A stretch of DNA of 6,894 nt from GCA-002282575 sp964606405 (GTDB taxonomy: Bacteria > Pseudomonadota > Gammaproteobacteria > Thiomicrospirales > Thiomicrospiraceae), in assembly GCA_964606405.1 (NCBI GenBank), contig CAZSGH010000078.1, positions 1 through 6,894 on the forward strand, in the 5' to 3' direction. Shown one piece after another: positions 5,804-6,894 of this stretch (positions are counted from its first letter, which is position 1; the number at the start of each line of letters is the position of its first letter). The notes under the pieces are model-generated. The model saw nothing but the letters and a program-made list of their open reading frames with translations. It was not told the DNA's origin and searched no databases. The position numbers were made by a program, and so were the translations under genes.

Positions 5804-6894
5804 TTATTGCGCTCCATTCAAAATACTTGGTCCCGCGCAACAATCGCGCTTACGAAATATTTGATACACCACATCCTCACCGTGGAAAGGGAATGTCATG
5901 CCAGAACCCCATAAGGCTGTTGTTCTTCCATACGGCTGACAGCAAGTGCCGTTCGTTTTTGGCTGAGGCACTGGGAACAGCATCGAATATTTGTAGTCGT
6001 TTTTGTCAATCATGTACTTGGGGTACTTGTAGCACATGCCATCACTGCCCGTTGCGCCCCAAATCATCAGCTCGCGGTGTGCTTTAGCTGTGAACTTTTG
6101 AAGTAATAAGGATGTCGAATCAACCGTCCCTATATGGTTTGGGACCTGCCCTGTCATCGGAAATAAACTACCCTGACAACCTGCACACCAATAAGTAAGC
6201 GGATTTGAAAAACCAGCCGAAGCAGTTACACAGTCTGCAGAGCAGGCTACCTGTGCCAGTGGGTTGGCGTATAGGAAGACATCAGGATTGATGAGCATGG
6301 TCATGTCATCGTCGATCCACATAGGATCGACTTCTGTCATATAGGCAAGATCAAAGGGGCTACGCTCTAGGCAATCGTTGTCTAACAACACTTCGAGCCA
6401 ATACAGGATTGGGTTAACATACCAATGAAGTTGGTAGAATGCGTTTCTTGTTACCGCACCCGCATCGACACCACTAACACCAGCTGCTGGTGCATCGATG
6501 ACATGCCCTAAATCCATGCCACCCAGACCTGCTAAACAAAATGGTTTGCGAACTACGTCAACCATGGTGATTGGCTCCCAGAAGCTAGTGCTCACACCAA
6601 CTTTGCCATCGACTAACGTGCCACTCGGTCCCGCACAGGTGCATACTGAGTCGGTATTACTTGGTTTATCCAGTTGACCTTGATTGAACAACGACACGCC
6701 TGCGATCTTGATCGGGAACACGCACGACCAACAGTAATCGGTGACAGGATTGGCGAATTTACCATTGCATTGCACCGAGTCTGCATGTGCTCGCGGTGAG
6801 AACAGTGATACAGCGATGACTAACCCTGCAATAACAATCCATGTTATTACAATGGCAATTATTGCGATGACTGGGGCTGGATATGGTGTGCGGG
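5804..6894 (-). CDS. traU: TraU, F-type pilus assembly and DNA transfer protein (start cut by window edge)
   Basis: TraU is a periplasmic, cysteine-rich protein of F-type systems required for DNA transfer and efficient pilus assembly. The frame is open from the right edge to the stop at 5804. A GTG at 6775 is not the real start: it lies inside the sequence SPRAHA-DSVQCNGKF, a signal peptidase site followed by the mature TraU start. Upstream of that the frame reads a hydrophobic stretch of about 26 residues and no ATG, GTG or TTG, so the start is beyond the window. The mature part, about 325 residues, has the usual family length and 16 cysteines. It shows NPVTDYCWSCVFP near its N-terminus and the related NPLTYWCAGCQGSLFP in the middle, and pairs CC and DCC near the C-terminus, consistent with a disulfide-dependent fold. 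It heads the visible operon. The preceding gene, expected to be traW, probably ends inside the first bases of traU. Confidence 0.93.
   Translation of the reverse strand, partial: RTPYPAPVIAIIAIVITWIVIAGLVIAVSLFSPRAHADSVQCNGKFANPVTDYCWSCVFPIKIAGVSLFNQGQLDKPSNTDSVCTCAGPSGTLVDGKVGVSTSFWEPITMVDVVRKPFCLAGLGGMDLGHVIDAPAAGVSGVDAGAVTRNAFYQLHWYVNPILYWLEVLLDNDCLERSPFDLAYMTEVDPMWIDDDMTMLINPDVFLYANPLAQVACSADCVTASAGFSNPLTYWCAGCQGSLFPMTGQVPNHIGTVDSTSLLLQKFTAKAHRELMIWGATGSDGMCYKYPKYMIDKNDYKYSMLFPVPQPKTNGTCCQPYGRTTALWGSGMTFPFHGEDVVYQIFRKRDCCAGPSILNGAQ
5812..5815 (-). promoter_or_regulatory. Ribosome binding site of the small exported protein gene
   Basis: GGAG lies inside the last codons of traU, nine bases before the ATG at 5802. 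The ATG at 5817 has no comparable site at proper distance, which supports the internal start. Confidence 0.5.
6776..6892 (-). other. Signal peptide coding part of traU with an unusually long hydrophobic stretch
   Basis: In the traU frame this codes RTPYPAP, then about 26 almost uninterrupted hydrophobic residues (Ile, Val, Ala, Leu), then SPRAHA and the mature start. Typical Sec signals have 7-15 hydrophobic residues, so this could be a long signal or a temporary membrane anchor. The initiation codon lies to the right of the window. Confidence 0.55.

Noticed and set aside
5827..6087. Plus-strand frame of 86 codons opposite traU
   Set aside because: It is antisense to a conserved part of TraU containing the C-terminal cysteine pairs.
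6775..6775. GTG at 6775 as the traU start
   Set aside because: It falls just after the signal peptidase site and would remove the signal peptide that a periplasmic TraU needs. The frame continues open to the window edge.

Overview
The window is a segment of an F-type (MPF-F) conjugative type IV secretion operon. All genes are read on the minus strand, from the right edge towards the left. Three canonical transfer genes are recognisable: traU (5' end cut by the right edge), trbC, and a very large, cysteine-rich traN (3' end cut by the left edge). Their order U-C-N is that of the F plasmid. This places the window on a conjugative plasmid or integrative conjugative element of a proteobacterium, probably a gammaproteobacterium. 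Base composition is moderate and mosaic, ranging from about 34% GC in one gene to above 50% in parts of traU, trbC and traN. The host species cannot be read from the sequence.

Right to left the layout is: traU (6894-5804), a small exported two-cysteine protein (5802-5506), a stand-alone EAL-domain cyclic-di-GMP phosphodiesterase (5509-4733), a PilZ-domain cyclic-di-GMP receptor (4733-4305), trbC (4301-3555), a four-helix membrane protein (3537-2755), a 112-base gap holding a perfect 29-base palindrome, then traN (2642-1). Up to the membrane protein the genes overlap by a few bases or are separated by at most 17 bases, so they look like one translationally coupled operon. The only real gap is in front of traN.

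The unusual content is what sits between the canonical genes. Three extra genes (exported protein, EAL, PilZ) separate traU from trbC, and a fourth (membrane protein) separates trbC from traN. The EAL protein keeps the residues needed for c-di-GMP hydrolysis and the PilZ protein keeps both halves of the c-di-GMP-binding motif. An eraser and a reader of this second messenger are therefore built into the mating-pair-formation operon. A reasonable inference is that they tie pilus or mating-pair assembly, or host attachment behaviour, to the c-di-GMP level of the donor. The sequence does not show which target PilZ acts on, and no GGDEF synthase is in view.

traN has a central AT-rich, aromatic-rich segment flanked by copies of a Y-x-C-P-x-G...C repeat. 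It looks like a replaceable module, perhaps the part that chooses the recipient receptor. There are no rRNA, tRNA, CRISPR or insertion sequences, and no convincing plus-strand gene.
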